A stretch of DNA of 64,000 nt, taken from the NCBI RefSeq assembly GCF_029714945.1, contig NZ_CP121634.1:2067001-2131000 (forward strand), given 5' to 3'. The notes under the pieces were generated by a model. It had not been told where the DNA came from. It did not search any database and was given only the letters and a program-made list of their open reading frames with translations. The position numbers and the translations under genes were made by a program. Numbering within the stretch: position 1 is the stretch's first letter; each line of letters opens with the position of its first letter. This document shows positions 8,640 to 18,210 of this stretch, piece after piece. The stretch is from Bradyrhizobium sp. CIAT3101. GTDB taxonomy: Bacteria; Pseudomonadota; Alphaproteobacteria; Rhizobiales; Xanthobacteraceae.

Positions 8640-8960
8640 TTACGAAATCCCTGCCACAACGTTGGGCCGGTTCTTCTTGAGCCAGGCAACGGCCTCGGGG
8701 CCATCGACGACGCACGCGAAGGTTTCCCAGGTTGGGTCCTCCAGGGATTCCGATTGCAATCGCTTCGCCGCATACTCGACGAGGTCGTGCAGGCCTTCGT
8801 ATCCTCGTCTGTGCTCGAGGGACTCTGCAATCGCCGTGCTGGTCCATCCTCGTTGGGCCAGATCGACAATGCTCGGTGCGTCCGCCTCGCTGAACCACGG
8901 TGTGGCATCGAACTCGATGCAGCGGACATTGTCGGCGGTGTGGCAAGTGGCGTGGATCAT
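8640..8960 (-). CDS. Hypothetical protein, 106 residues
   Basis: A small acidic soluble protein with no signal peptide or membrane segment and no motif I recognise. It contains FDATPWFSEADAPSIVDLAQRGW and a C-terminal WETFACVVDGPEAVAWLKKNRP. The gene is credible because GGAGGA lies 6 bases ahead of ATG 8960 and because it fills the space between the YbaK-type gene and the glutamate dehydrogenase gene, on their strand. Cys5, Cys13 and His7 near the N-terminus could bind a metal, but this is only a guess. Confidence 0.6.
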   Translation of the reverse strand: MIHATCHTADNVRCIEFDATPWFSEADAPSIVDLAQRGWTSTAIAESLEHRRGYEGLHDLVEYAAKRLQSESLEDPTWETFACVVDGPEAVAWLKKNRPNVVAGIS

Positions 8961-9010
8961 TGGATTCCTCCGTTCGCCGGCTAGGTTTCACATCGCGGCC
9001 TCGCACGCCC

Positions 9011-12000
9011 TCAGGCTTTGACCAGGTCCCCCAGCAGGTTTGCCGCCACCGTCAGCTTGGCGAGAGTCAGGCCGCTGGCCGCAATCTGCTCGACCGAGCG
9101 GCGGGTGCGCGTCGCTTCGGGGTGAGCCGCGAGCCAGGTCTCGACCGCCTGCTGGCCGCATTGGCCGGTTGCAAGCATATCCGCGGCCAGTCTGCGTTCG
9201 GCGCCGGCGATCTGTTCAACGGCGCGATCGACGGCGATGCGTTCAAAATAATCATTGGCCGGCACGCCGCGCGCGGCGGCGATGATACGGTCGAGACGGA
9301 AATTCGCCTCGGCGGCGTAGAAGGTCGCCGCGGCATCGCCGATCGGGCGCGTGGTGCGCTCGGCGATCGTCACGATGTCGGGAGCCGCAATCAGCGCGTC
9401 GAGATCGGCGAGCTCGCCGGCGAGGCCGGCCGGGACGCCGGCATCGGCGAGTTCCTGGCGCCGCTTGCCGCGCGCGGCCTGCAGGTCCGGCGGCAGGGTG
9501 GTGTCGAGGGAGGCCGCGATCTCGCGGATACCCGGGCCAAAACGTCCGATCACCGCCTCGAGGCCGTCCTTGAAATCGACATTGCGCACGTACCAGACCA
9601 TTCGGGAAATCAGGAGGTCCTGGACCGTCGCGTAGAGGCCGAGCTGCACCTGGCCGTCGATGCGGGTGTCGAGCGCGTCGATCGCGTCATTGAGCCGTCT
9701 GAGCTCGTAGATCGCGTCCACCGCCACCTGCGCCATGACGATGGTCGGGATATCGGCGTCGGTCTCGTCGGTCAGGCGCACGACACACGCCGGGCCGCCG
9801 CGGTTGATCACGGCATTGACGAGACTGGTTGCGATGATCTCGCGTCGGAGGCGATGGAGCTCGACCGCGGTCGGGAATTTATCGAGAACTTCGCGCGGAA
9901 AATACAGGGACAGTCTGCGGGCGAGATAAGGATCGTCCGGCACGCTGGTGGCGAGCAGGTCCTCGTAGAGCGTCAGTTTGGCGTACGCGAGCAGCACGGC
10001 AAGCTCGGGCCGCGTCAGGGCCTGGCCGCGCCGTGTCAGCTCGGTGAGCGCTGCGTCGTCGGGCAGGAATTCCACGGCGCGGCTGAGCAGGGCGCGCTGC
10101 TCGAGCGACTGCATCAGGCGGGTGAGGAAGCCGGTCTCGGCCACGCCCTTGCGCTCGGCGAGCGAGAGCGCCAGCGTTTGCAGATAATTGTTGCGCAGCA
10201 CCAGCGTGCCGACCTCATCGGTCATCGCGGCAAGCAGGCTGTTGCGGTCGGCGAAGCTGAGGCGTCCCTCGCGTTCGGGGCGCGCCAGCGCGACCTTGAT
10301 ATTGACCTCGACGTCGGAGGTGTTGACGCCGGCCGAATTGTCGATGGCGTCGGTGTTGAGCTTGACACCCTTCCGCGCCGCTTCGATGCGGCCGCGCTGG
10401 GTGACGCCGAGATTGGCGCCTTCGCCGATCACCCGGGCGCGGACATCGGTGCCGGTGATGCGGATCGGATCGTTTGCGCGGTCGCCGGCCTGATCGTCGC
10501 TCTCTGCCGATGCGCGGATATAGGTGCCGATGCCGCCGAACCACAGCAAGTCCGTGCGCGCTTTCAGGATCGCCGTCATCACCTCGAACGGCGTGGCTTG
10601 CGGCTTGTCGAGATCGAGCAGGGCACGCACTTCCGGTCCGAGCGGGATCGCCTTGAGCTGCCGCGAGAACACGCCGCCGCCTTGGGAGATCAGCGATTTG
10701 GCGTAGTCCTGCCAGCTCGATCGCGGCAGGTCGAACAGACGCTTGCGCTCGGCGAAGCTGGTCGCCGGATCGGGGGAGGGATCGATGAAGATGTCGCGGT
10801 GATCGAAAGCCGCCACAAGCCTTGTCGTCGGCGAGAGCAGCATGCCATTGCCGAAGACGTCGCCAGACATGTCGCCGACGCCGGTCACGGTGAACGGCAT
10901 GGTCTGAATGTCGGTGCCGAGCTCGCGGAAGTGGCGCTTCACCGCCTCCCAGGCGCCGCGCGCGGTGATCCCCATCTTCTTGTGGTCGTAGCCTTGGCTG
11001 CCGCCTGAGGCGAAGGCATCGCCGAGCCAATGGTGCTTCTCGGCCGAGATCGCGTTGGCGACGTCGGAGAAGGTGGCGGTGCCCTTGTCGGCGGCGACGA
11101 CGAGGTACGGATCGTCGCCGTCATGCCGCACGGTAGAGTCGGGCGGCACGATGTCGTCGCCGTCGAGGTTGTCCGTGAGTTCGAGCAGCGAGCGAACGAA
11201 GATGCGATAGGCTTCGGTGCCTTCCGCGAGCCAGGCGTCGCGATTGGAAGGCGGCGGCAGGCGCTTGGGCACGAAGCCGCCTTTGGCTCCGACCGGCACG
11301 ATCACGGCGTTCTTGACCTGCTGCGCCTTGACGAGGCCCAGGATCTCGGTGCGGAAATCCTGCGGCCGATCGGACCAGCGTAGGCCCCCGCGCGCAACCT
11401 TGCCGAAGCGCAGGTGAATACCTTCGACACGAGGTGAATAGACGAAGATCTCGTAGAGAGGTCGTGGAGCGGGCAGGTCGTCGACCCGGCGCGCGTCGAA
11501 TTTGAAGGAGATCACCGGACGCGGATGTCCATCCTGGCCGACCTGCCACAAATTGGTGCGGATGGTCGCCTGCACCAGATTGATGAAGCGGCGCAGGATG
11601 CGGTCTTCGTCGAGCGAGGCGACGGATTTGAGCTGCTCCTCGATCTCGGCAAGGAGGTCCGTCTGGCGCGCCGAACGCTCGGCGTCGGTCAGGGTGAGGC
11701 GCGGATCGAGGCGGGCCTGGAACAACGCGACGAGGTTGGCGGTGATCGCGCCATTCCTGCGCAAGGTCTCCCACATATAGTCCTGGGTGAACGGCGCGCG
11801 GATCTGGTGCAAATAGCGGGATAGCGCCCGGAGGCTCGAGACTTCCCGCCAGCCCAGGGCTGTGCGCAGGATCAAGGCATTATATCCGTCGGATTCAGCG
11901 CGATCGGTGACCACCGCCATGATCGAGGCTTCCAGGCGATGGCTCAATTCCGGGCTGATCTCGATCGGCTTGCCGTCGCTGGTCTCGATCGTCATGTCGT

Positions 12001-13822
12001 GCAGCCAGACCGGCTCAGGCCTGTTACCGGGCACGATCTGGTAGGTGCGTTCGTTGACCACGCGCAGACCATGATTTTCGATCACCGGCACGCGGTAAGA
12101 CAGCGACAGCGGTGCGGCGTCCGAAAACACCTTCAGGCCGAAGCGCTTCGGATCGTCGCCTTCGATGCGGTAAACCGAAATCGTCACCGGACGGGCCGGC
12201 GTGAGCTTTTCGACGGTCGCGATATCGGCAATCGCCTGTTGCGCGCCGAACACCTCGGTATAGCCGCCGCTAAAGGCACGGGCATATCGGTTGGTGAGCA
12301 TGCGCGCCCGCATGCCATCGGTCGACGCGTTAAGCGCAGCTTTCAGCTTGTCGGCCCAGGTCGCGGCAATGGCGCTGATCCCGGCTTCGAGCACGGAGTG
12401 CTCGACGACGGGCGTTTTTCCTTCATAGCGCCCGATGATGAAATGGACGCGTGCAAGCGCGCCTTCAGGGAATGATACGTACGAGGCGGACAGGGTCCCC
12501 TTGTAGGCCTGCGCAAGGAAGGCGCCGACGCGCGTGCGGACGTCGGTGTCGTATTTGTCGCGTGGAATGAAGGTAAGGATGGAGACGAAGCGATCGAACT
12601 TGTCGACCCGCGCCAGCGCGCGAACGCGCGGGCGCTCGTAGAGGATCAGGACCTCGATGACGAAATTGTAGAGCGTGTCGACATCGATCTGGAACAGCTC
12701 GTCGCGCGGATAATCTTCGAGAATATGCATCAGCGCCTTGCCGGAATGGCCGTTCGGATCGAAGCCGGCGCGCTGAAGCACCCGCGAAACCTTATGGCGG
12801 ACATAGGGGATCTGCCGTACCGAGCGGGTGTAGGCGCCCGAGGTGAACAGGCCGACGACGCGCAGCTCGCCCTCGAGCCGGCCGTCGGGCGCATAGAGCT
12901 TGATGCCCACATAATCCATCCGGATGCGGCGATGGACGAGGCTGCTGACATTGGCCTTGATGACGATCAGCAGCGTCGGCTCATGCATGAACTCGCGGAT
13001 TTCCGATGTCATCACCACCATTTCGCTGCCGCGGCGCAGCACCTTCACGTCGGGGTCGCGCAGGATGCCGAGGCCTTTGCCGGTCGTGATGTCGTCGGAC
13101 GCATCGCTGTCGGGCGAGAAGCGATACTCGCGCACGCCGAGGAAGGTGAAATTGTCCGCGCAGAGCCATTGCAGGAACTGATTGGCTTCGGCGACCTCCT
13201 CGATCGGCAGCGGCGGCGGATTGGCCGCGAACGTCTTGATCGCTTCCTCGACGCGGTCACGCATGGCGCGCCAATCGGTGACGCAGGCGCGGACATTGTT
13301 CAACGTCCTGGTCAGACCGGCGACCAGCTTCTGGCGGTCGGCATCGACGTCCAGGCGGGTGATGTGGAGATGAATCAGGCTTTCGCGCGCGCCCGTGGCT
13401 CCCTCCGGTAGCGCTTCGCCGTAAAACCGCAGCAGGTTACCTTGATCGTCGCGCTCCACGGCGATGATCGGGTGAGCGACGAGGGTGACTTCGATGCCCT
13501 GCTCGGCGAGCTCCGCCATGGTGGAATCGAACAGGAAGGGCATATTTTCGTTGAGAATCTCGAGCACGGAAATCTCGCGCCCGTTCGGCAACGTCGGATT
13601 GACGACGCGGATATCAGCGCTGCCGGCCGTGCGCCGCTGCACGTGCTCCCAGGCTTGCTCCGCCAGGAGGGCAAGCGAGGCGGCGTCGTAGTTGGCGAGA
13701 TCCTCGATATTGCTGTAGCCGAATAACGGCTCGGCAAAGGCCCGGGGGCTCTTGCCCGGCGGTACGCTGCCCGCTGCATCGCGGATCAGGGTTGCCCGGG
13801 CCTTGTCGTCACGCCACGCCAT
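9011..13822 (-). CDS. NAD-specific glutamate dehydrogenase, large (~180 kDa) class
   Basis: A 1,603-residue enzyme that deaminates L-glutamate oxidatively to 2-oxoglutarate and ammonia with NAD+, feeding glutamate carbon into the TCA cycle. The length is typical for the GDH-180 class. The central catalytic domain shows HLRFGKVARGGLRWSDRPQDFRTEILGLVKAQQVKNAVIVPVGAKGGFVPKR, with the glycine-rich substrate segment and catalytic lysine, then VGDMSGDVFGNGML. Large N- and C-terminal regulatory regions flank it. GGAGGA precedes ATG 13822 (MAWRDDKAR), which is preferred over the ATG at 13834 that overlaps this Shine-Dalgarno sequence. The gene is monocistronic by spacing. Extensive open frames on the opposite strand are by-products of high G+C coding sequence. 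Confidence 0.97.
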   Translation of the reverse strand: MAWRDDKARATLIRDAAGSVPPGKSPRAFAEPLFGYSNIEDLANYDAASLALLAEQAWEHVQRRTAGSADIRVVNPTLPNGREISVLEILNENMPFLFDSTMAELAEQGIEVTLVAHPIIAVERDDQGNLLRFYGEALPEGATGARESLIHLHITRLDVDADRQKLVAGLTRTLNNVRACVTDWRAMRDRVEEAIKTFAANPPPLPIEEVAEANQFLQWLCADNFTFLGVREYRFSPDSDASDDITTGKGLGILRDPDVKVLRRGSEMVVMTSEIREFMHEPTLLIVIKANVSSLVHRRIRMDYVGIKLYAPDGRLEGELRVVGLFTSGAYTRSVRQIPYVRHKVSRVLQRAGFDPNGHSGKALMHILEDYPRDELFQIDVDTLYNFVIEVLILYERPRVRALARVDKFDRFVSILTFIPRDKYDTDVRTRVGAFLAQAYKGTLSASYVSFPEGALARVHFIIGRYEGKTPVVEHSVLEAGISAIAATWADKLKAALNASTDGMRARMLTNRYARAFSGGYTEVFGAQQAIADIATVEKLTPARPVTISVYRIEGDDPKRFGLKVFSDAAPLSLSYRVPVIENHGLRVVNERTYQIVPGNRPEPVWLHDMTIETSDGKPIEISPELSHRLEASIMAVVTDRAESDGYNALILRTALGWREVSSLRALSRYLHQIRAPFTQDYMWETLRRNGAITANLVALFQARLDPRLTLTDAERSARQTDLLAEIEEQLKSVASLDEDRILRRFINLVQATIRTNLWQVGQDGHPRPVISFKFDARRVDDLPAPRPLYEIFVYSPRVEGIHLRFGKVARGGLRWSDRPQDFRTEILGLVKAQQVKNAVIVPVGAKGGFVPKRLPPPSNRDAWLAEGTEAYRIFVRSLLELTDNLDGDDIVPPDSTVRHDGDDPYLVVAADKGTATFSDVANAISAEKHHWLGDAFASGGSQGYDHKKMGITARGAWEAVKRHFRELGTDIQTMPFTVTGVGDMSGDVFGNGMLLSPTTRLVAAFDHRDIFIDPSPDPATSFAERKRLFDLPRSSWQDYAKSLISQGGGVFSRQLKAIPLGPEVRALLDLDKPQATPFEVMTAILKARTDLLWFGGIGTYIRASAESDDQAGDRANDPIRITGTDVRARVIGEGANLGVTQRGRIEAARKGVKLNTDAIDNSAGVNTSDVEVNIKVALARPEREGRLSFADRNSLLAAMTDEVGTLVLRNNYLQTLALSLAERKGVAETGFLTRLMQSLEQRALLSRAVEFLPDDAALTELTRRGQALTRPELAVLLAYAKLTLYEDLLATSVPDDPYLARRLSLYFPREVLDKFPTAVELHRLRREIIATSLVNAVINRGGPACVVRLTDETDADIPTIVMAQVAVDAIYELRRLNDAIDALDTRIDGQVQLGLYATVQDLLISRMVWYVRNVDFKDGLEAVIGRFGPGIREIAASLDTTLPPDLQAARGKRRQELADAGVPAGLAGELADLDALIAAPDIVTIAERTTRPIGDAAATFYAAEANFRLDRIIAAARGVPANDYFERIAVDRAVEQIAGAERRLAADMLATGQCGQQAVETWLAAHPEATRTRRSVEQIAASGLTLAKLTVAANLLGDLVKA

Positions 13823-14216
13823 AATGTCCTCCATTTGCCGCGCCGTCCGATCGCAGTCGCGATCCTCAGCCTAGTTCTGGAGTGCATCCCGTCGAGCGCC
13901 GCGATCGAGTGGATACGCAAAATCCTCAGTCTCGTGCGTCGGCGGCTTCCGACGACAATACTACGATCCCGGAGTGAAAGGCGCACGCTGTCGTGAGGCG
14001 TGCCGAAATTCTCTACGGCAGCGGGCGGGCCCAGTCGGTGCCGACGGCCGAATCATTGGGGCGAAGAAAATCACGAGCAATTTCAAATATGTATGAGTTC
14101 GTGGCTTTATTCTGAATGGCGCGCCAAGTCGAGACCGCCCCACATTGGGCGACCGTAGGACACCTTAATGTTCGGGCCGCGCAAGCTTCCTCCATTTCAT
14201 CAACTGTCAGTGTGCC
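13823..14216. other. Intergenic region, 394 bases
   Basis: No gene, RNA or clear hairpin terminator is seen. It lies upstream of the glutamate dehydrogenase gene and should contain its promoter. The part around 14070-14110 is A+T-richer than its surroundings (TTTCAAATATGTATGAGTTC). Confidence 0.4.
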
Positions 14217-15713
14217 CTATTGGGCGCGTGCGCCGCGTTGCTCCCAGGGTCCCGGATTGAGAACCGCGCGGTTGACTTTGCCGGCGGCGTCGCGCGTGAA
14301 AGCGATCCGCGTATGATCGCCACTGTCGACGTAGAATTCATCCTTCGAAAGAACCGCCACGGGCGTCGGCTGCCCCTTGTCAAAATCAAGGATCGACCAG
14401 CTGCCTGTTGCTTCAACGACGAGCTTGCCGTCCGCGACACGGACTTGAAGCGCGACGCTGTGCGAGGGGACCGCCTCCCGGGTAAAGGCAACAACGAGCG
14501 GATCGGTCTGTCCCTGCCGGGTGATTTTGAGCTTGATCGCGGCGTTGACCGGACCTGAAATCCGGCGAAATGCCGCTTCCAGGGTCAGGCCCTTCGTCGA
14601 CTGGTCGCCGATCGCCGTGATGAGGTCTCCCGCCAAAACGCCCGCCCGCGCGGCGGGGCCTCCCTCGGCCGGTTTGATCACCCTGAGGCCATCCGTGCCA
14701 GCGACAACGGACTCAAGGCCGGTCCAGCCGTTGCCGTCGGCAACCAACATCTGTCTGTCCAGCGAACTTGCGGACCCACCGAAATCGTAACGCCCGACGT
14801 AGTCGGTGAGAGCGCCTGCATTCAACTGCCCCGAGGCGACGGGCGCAGGCACTTCAGGAACCTTCAACGCCGCATACGGCAGACGGCGGATGGCATTAAA
14901 ATAGAAACCGTTCTCACTGTACTGCGACCTCTGCATCATCATGACAAGGATCAGCTTCTGAACTGGGTCGACCGAGAAAAATGTGCCCCAGCTTCCCTGC
15001 CAGTTGAAGCTTCCGACGGCGCCTGGGATCAGACTGAAATCCGGATCGGTGCGGACGGCGAAGCCGAGTCCCCAGCCCGTTCCAAAAGCCGGACCGGCTT
15101 CGTGCCCCGCGAAGTGGATGCCGGGCGGCATCGAATTTGGCGTCATCAGCCGGACCGTTTCCGGCTTCAGGATCCGCGCCCCGTCAAGCTCGCCGTCGTT
15201 GAGCAGCATCTGGCAGAAGCGCAGAACGTCGGGGGCCGTCGAAACGATCCCGCCTCCCCCTGAAAAGAACGTCTGCGGCTTCGTGACGTCCCCATCGGAA
15301 AGAGCTGCGGGCTGCCCGCCCGGCACAGCGACGAGACGGTCGAGTTTATCCTCCGGCACCGAGAAGCCGCTGTCGACCATATGGAGCGGCGCGAACAGCC
15401 GGCTTTGCAGAAAATGATCGAAAGTCTGACCCGATACGACTTCGATGATCCGTCCGAGAACGTCGTAGCCTATGGAATATTCCCAGACTTCGCCCGGCTG
15501 GTGCAGAAGTGGGAGGGTGCCGAGGCTCGCGACGAAGGAGGCGATGGGCTTGTCGCGTCGGAACGGCGCCCTGACGCCATAAAGCAGGTGGATCGCCGTA
15601 TTGCCAAATCCAGGATCGGCATAGTCGGGGGACGCATAGACCAGACCGGAGGTGTTGCGCAGAAGGTCCCGGATGGTCATCGCCCGCTTGGCCGGTTCAA
15701 GCTCCAGGAGGAT
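14217..15713 (-). pseudogene. Serine beta-lactamase-like hydrolase with PDZ domain, 5' end deleted
   Basis: The remnant matches the class C beta-lactamase/esterase fold from [22 protein letters not shown] onward, and includes the Tyr motif YSIGYDVLG and late FNWQGSWGTFFSVDP. A PDZ domain (GLRVIKPAEGGPAARAGVLAGDLITAIGD) and a C-terminal beta domain follow. The region that should precede it, carrying the catalytic SxxK motif, is absent. Homology stops abruptly at about 15710, where the opposite strand becomes the tail of a LysR gene. An in-frame ATG at 15791 exists inside the foreign sequence, so a chimeric protein could be made, but without the nucleophile it should be inactive. The long intact 3' part suggests a recent deletion. 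Confidence 0.75.
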
Positions 15714-15968
15714 CGCGTTCGCTACGAATGCGGCAGCATCGTCGCCCAGATCGAGGCGGTGCGTGCCGGACACGGCATCGGCATCCTGCATGACTACGCG
15801 GCAAGCCGCTATCCTGAACTGCGCCGGCTGCTGCCCGACATCCGCTTCGTGCGAAACTACTGGCTGACCTCACACCCCGACACCCACGGAACGCGCCGCG
15901 TCCAGGAGGTGCACCGCTTCATCGCATCGTCGGTGAAGGCGGCGCGGGGGGCGTTTGAGTTGGGGTGA
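15714..15968 (+). pseudogene. LysR-family regulator, C-terminal fragment only
   Basis: About 85 codons of the LysR effector-binding domain remain: [19 protein letters not shown], then a Tyr-Pro-Glu-Leu-Arg-Arg stretch, then the typical end [18 protein letters not shown] and [16 protein letters not shown]. The helix-turn-helix half and most of the effector domain are missing. The reading frame extends further 5' into the serine-hydrolase remnant, but that part is meaningless antisense sequence. It lies head to head with the truncated hydrolase, which points to one deletion that removed the 5' halves of two divergently transcribed genes. Confidence 0.75.
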
Positions 15969-15985
15969 ACGGCGGGCTTGCGTGC

Positions 15986-16086
15986 GGAGTAGAGGACTTG
16001 CGAAGCGGATCGCGTGTCAGGCTGGAGAATATTGACGGGTTTCGCTGCGCTCTACCCATCCTACTTGCTGCGCTACCTATCCTACG
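15986..16086. repeat. Dispersed palindromic repeat, copy 1
   Basis: The left arm reads GTAGAGGACTTGCGAAG, a degenerate form of the arm seen in copies 2 and 3. The right arm reads GGGTTTCGCTGCGCTCTACC followed by CATCCTAC, then a second partial CTACCTATCCTACG. It lies between the LysR fragment and the 315-residue unknown gene. Confidence 0.7.
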
Positions 16087-16088
16087 TG

Positions 16089-17036
16089 CTAGGGAATAGC
16101 AAAACTGGTTGTGTAGCCATCACCAACAAAGATTGCATGCATTTGGCAATCGATTGGAGCTGGCAAGATGATGCCGTCGTTATCCGCAACTGTTAAAGTT
16201 TCATTGTCAAATGCAATAGCCGGCATGTGTTGAGATGTTTCATCCGCGAAGCTGAGGGGAGACAATGACAAAAGCTTTCGGATCAGGCCCATCGTTTGAA
16301 CGTCGGGAGCTTCCGCAACAACGTTTCCGTGCTTCTCCGCAAGACCAAGCCGAGAAATGTTTTCTCCAACTTCGAAGGCATACAAGTAGATCGTCGCGAA
16401 AATCCTCCGGAGCTCGACGTTAAAGGAAAACGCCCTCCGCTTTTTATGAATTTCGGGGTTGGGTTCAAGGCTGCTTCCTTTAACCTGATAAATTGAAAAT
16501 CCGGGAATGGCGACACCGCCCACGATTGCCTGGACGTAGTGAATGCGGTTGTGATTGTGCTTCAGCTTATTGCAAGGAATCGAAACTCGTTTCCTTAGCG
16601 CGCTCGCTCCAGCAACGCGTATTGGGCGCTTTGGATCGGGTGTGAGCGCCTTTGAGATGCAATCATCAAGATTTTCAATGAACTCTGTGGTCCTATAATA
16701 GAGATCCCGCATTGCCTCCAGTAGCGCTATCCGCGCTCTATCCTCCGTGTGAGGTATTGGGAGATTCCGCACCGTTTCGAGGTACCGAAAACAACTCTCA
16801 AAGGCAGATACGACTTCCGACCATGAATGGTTGAACATCGCAATGGGATGCGGAAGATCATCTCGAAGATGAAATGCTTCCTTGTTTTTCTTCACATGGG
16901 CAAAACAAGGTGGTCTAAAGCCGTTGCCATCAGTGGCCGTTAACGTAAGTGTTTTCAAGGTTGACTCTCGCATATCTAGCCCGAAGACGTATTGAACCTG
17001 TCGCGCTTCACGTCTCGAATGTGCCCCGCGCGACAC
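16089..17036 (-). CDS. Hypothetical protein, 315 residues, in low-G+C island
   Basis: I do not recognise this protein. It is soluble, without signal peptide or membrane segments. The central part is helical and charged (RARIALLEAMRDLYYRTTEF) and contains the striking stretch IPCNKLKHNHNRIHYVQ; the C-terminal part has short beta-like segments. Codon use is visibly less G+C-rich than in flanking housekeeping genes, suggesting transfer. The start is uncertain: the longest frame begins with GTG 17036, and ATG 16973 (MRESTLKTL) is an alternative; neither has a strong Shine-Dalgarno sequence. A palindromic repeat separates it from the SIR2/HEPN pair on the same strand, so membership of that operon is not established. 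Confidence 0.65.
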   Translation of the reverse strand: MSRGAHSRREARQVQYVFGLDMRESTLKTLTLTATDGNGFRPPCFAHVKKNKEAFHLRDDLPHPIAMFNHSWSEVVSAFESCFRYLETVRNLPIPHTEDRARIALLEAMRDLYYRTTEFIENLDDCISKALTPDPKRPIRVAGASALRKRVSIPCNKLKHNHNRIHYVQAIVGGVAIPGFSIYQVKGSSLEPNPEIHKKRRAFSFNVELRRIFATIYLYAFEVGENISRLGLAEKHGNVVAEAPDVQTMGLIRKLLSLSPLSFADETSQHMPAIAFDNETLTVADNDGIILPAPIDCQMHAIFVGDGYTTSFAIP

Positions 17037-17126
17037 GCCTGCGTGCTGCGCTCTGTCGGTACATAAAAATCCATCCTCAGCCGGTCGAAGATATTGGTGC
17101 AGCAGCGAGGGAGAGCAGGATCAGCG

Positions 17127-17216
17127 CGTAGGATGGGGTAGAGCACTTGCGAAACCCATCATATCTCGCCGCGGGACGGACTTTGATCGGTTTCGCTTCG
17201 CGTTACCGATCCCACA
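17127..17216. repeat. Dispersed palindromic repeat, copy 2
   Basis: Left arm CGTAGGATGGGGTAGAGC followed by ACTTGCGAAACCCATC; right arm ATCGGTTTCGCTTCGCG followed by TTACCGATCCCAC. The arms are imperfect inverted complements around a central spacer. It lies between the 315-residue gene and the SIR2-like gene. As transcribed RNA it would fold into a long hairpin. Confidence 0.8.
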
Positions 17217-17227
17217 TACCGGTACCG

Positions 17228-18208
17228 TCACGCAAAGAATCTCATGATTTTGTCCCATTCGACGTGGTCCTGATTGAATATCTGCGTCAGCGGTCGTCTG
17301 GATGCCCCGATGATTGCTGGGCCAATCTTTTGGACGTAGGCGTCAGGCGCCTTTATCGGCGTCGGTTTACGTTTGTCGATAACGTCCACCCCTGCCGGGT
17401 CGATGATAAAGAGCTTTAAACCGCAGTCTACACCGGCGCTAATCGCGTCGTTGATATGTCTGTCGCTGAAGCTGTACCCAATGACCATAAGCTTGGCGCC
17501 TGCCGTGCAGATTCGTCTCGTGAACTCATCCTTGTACCATTGGAGGACCGGAATCCGCGGAATCAAGGCGGCCTTGTTGCCGCCCATGATTATAATGCGG
17601 TCGCCTGTTGGGCCTACCGAATAGTTTCTCGAACCGTGCAGTTTGAAGTAAGGTTGGTGCTGCGGTGAAACCGTGAACCTACCGTCTGCGACCGGGAATC
17701 GAAGAGCAGTAAATTCCTGGTTGCCTCCGAACGATATGGGAGGAGGCCCAGCCGACATCATTCCAGGAAATTCAAGGCCTTGGTACCTATTCCCCGAACG
17801 AAGCATCACGTGCTGCGCGTAGTGCTGCTCCAGCAGGGTATCTTGGTTGAGAGTGAATAGCGCTTCGAATTTGAGAAGAAACTCGATCACGCTGCCCTGC
17901 ATGTGATTATGCTGCTCGAATTGGCGTCTCGCCATGGAATTGCTCATCATGTTGAGCATCCCGACGATGGCGGCGATCAGCAAATTAAGCCGCGCCTTGG
18001 TGAGTGGCCCAGGGTGATCGGCGTAATCTTTCTCAAGGATAGCTAGTGCGTCCTCGAAGCCGCCTCCGGCTTCCTTGTTCTGCCAGAGGAGGGTGCGCAG
18101 GTCGGCATCAATTTCAGGTGCGCCAAGAAGATACTCAAACGCTTCGCTGGCGAGCCAGCCACCCCAGTTGTAGCTGAACCCTGCTCCGGTCAAAAGATAA
18201 TGTGCCAT
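17228..18208 (-). CDS. SIR2-like NAD-binding protein, putative defence effector
   Basis: A 326-residue protein with the SIR2 fold signatures. The N-terminal nucleotide loop LLTGAGFSYNWG (GAG at 8-10), FTLNQDTLLE (Asn121 and Asp123, matching the NxD motif), FKLHGS (His191, the catalytic histidine position), and VIGYSFSDRHINDAI (244-255) followed by LFIID are all present and in order. In many prokaryotic antiviral systems this fold is an NAD+-degrading effector; an NADase or a structural role are both possible here. The gene starts 2 bases after the stop of a HEPN-like gene, with GAGG inside that junction, so the two are translationally coupled. G+C is lower than the chromosomal background, consistent with an acquired cassette. 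Confidence 0.88.
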   Translation of the reverse strand: MAHYLLTGAGFSYNWGGWLASEAFEYLLGAPEIDADLRTLLWQNKEAGGGFEDALAILEKDYADHPGPLTKARLNLLIAAIVGMLNMMSNSMARRQFEQHNHMQGSVIEFLLKFEALFTLNQDTLLEQHYAQHVMLRSGNRYQGLEFPGMMSAGPPPISFGGNQEFTALRFPVADGRFTVSPQHQPYFKLHGSRNYSVGPTGDRIIIMGGNKAALIPRIPVLQWYKDEFTRRICTAGAKLMVIGYSFSDRHINDAISAGVDCGLKLFIIDPAGVDVIDKRKPTPIKAPDAYVQKIGPAIIGASRRPLTQIFNQDHVEWDKIMRFFA

Positions 18209-18210
18209 CC

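Noticed and set aside
8900..11008. Long plus-strand open frame (about 700 codons) opposite the glutamate dehydrogenase gene
   Set aside because: Composition is Arg/Gly/His-rich without family motifs, and the minus strand is an unmistakable conserved enzyme; it is an antisense shadow in high-G+C DNA.
15381..15968. Full-length plus-strand gene of 195 codons
   Set aside because: Only the last ~85 codons resemble LysR; the first part is antisense to the serine hydrolase.
16089..17036. Second HEPN protein in the island based on KLKHNHNRIH
   Set aside because: No R-x4-6-H motif in the right helical context; resemblance too weak.
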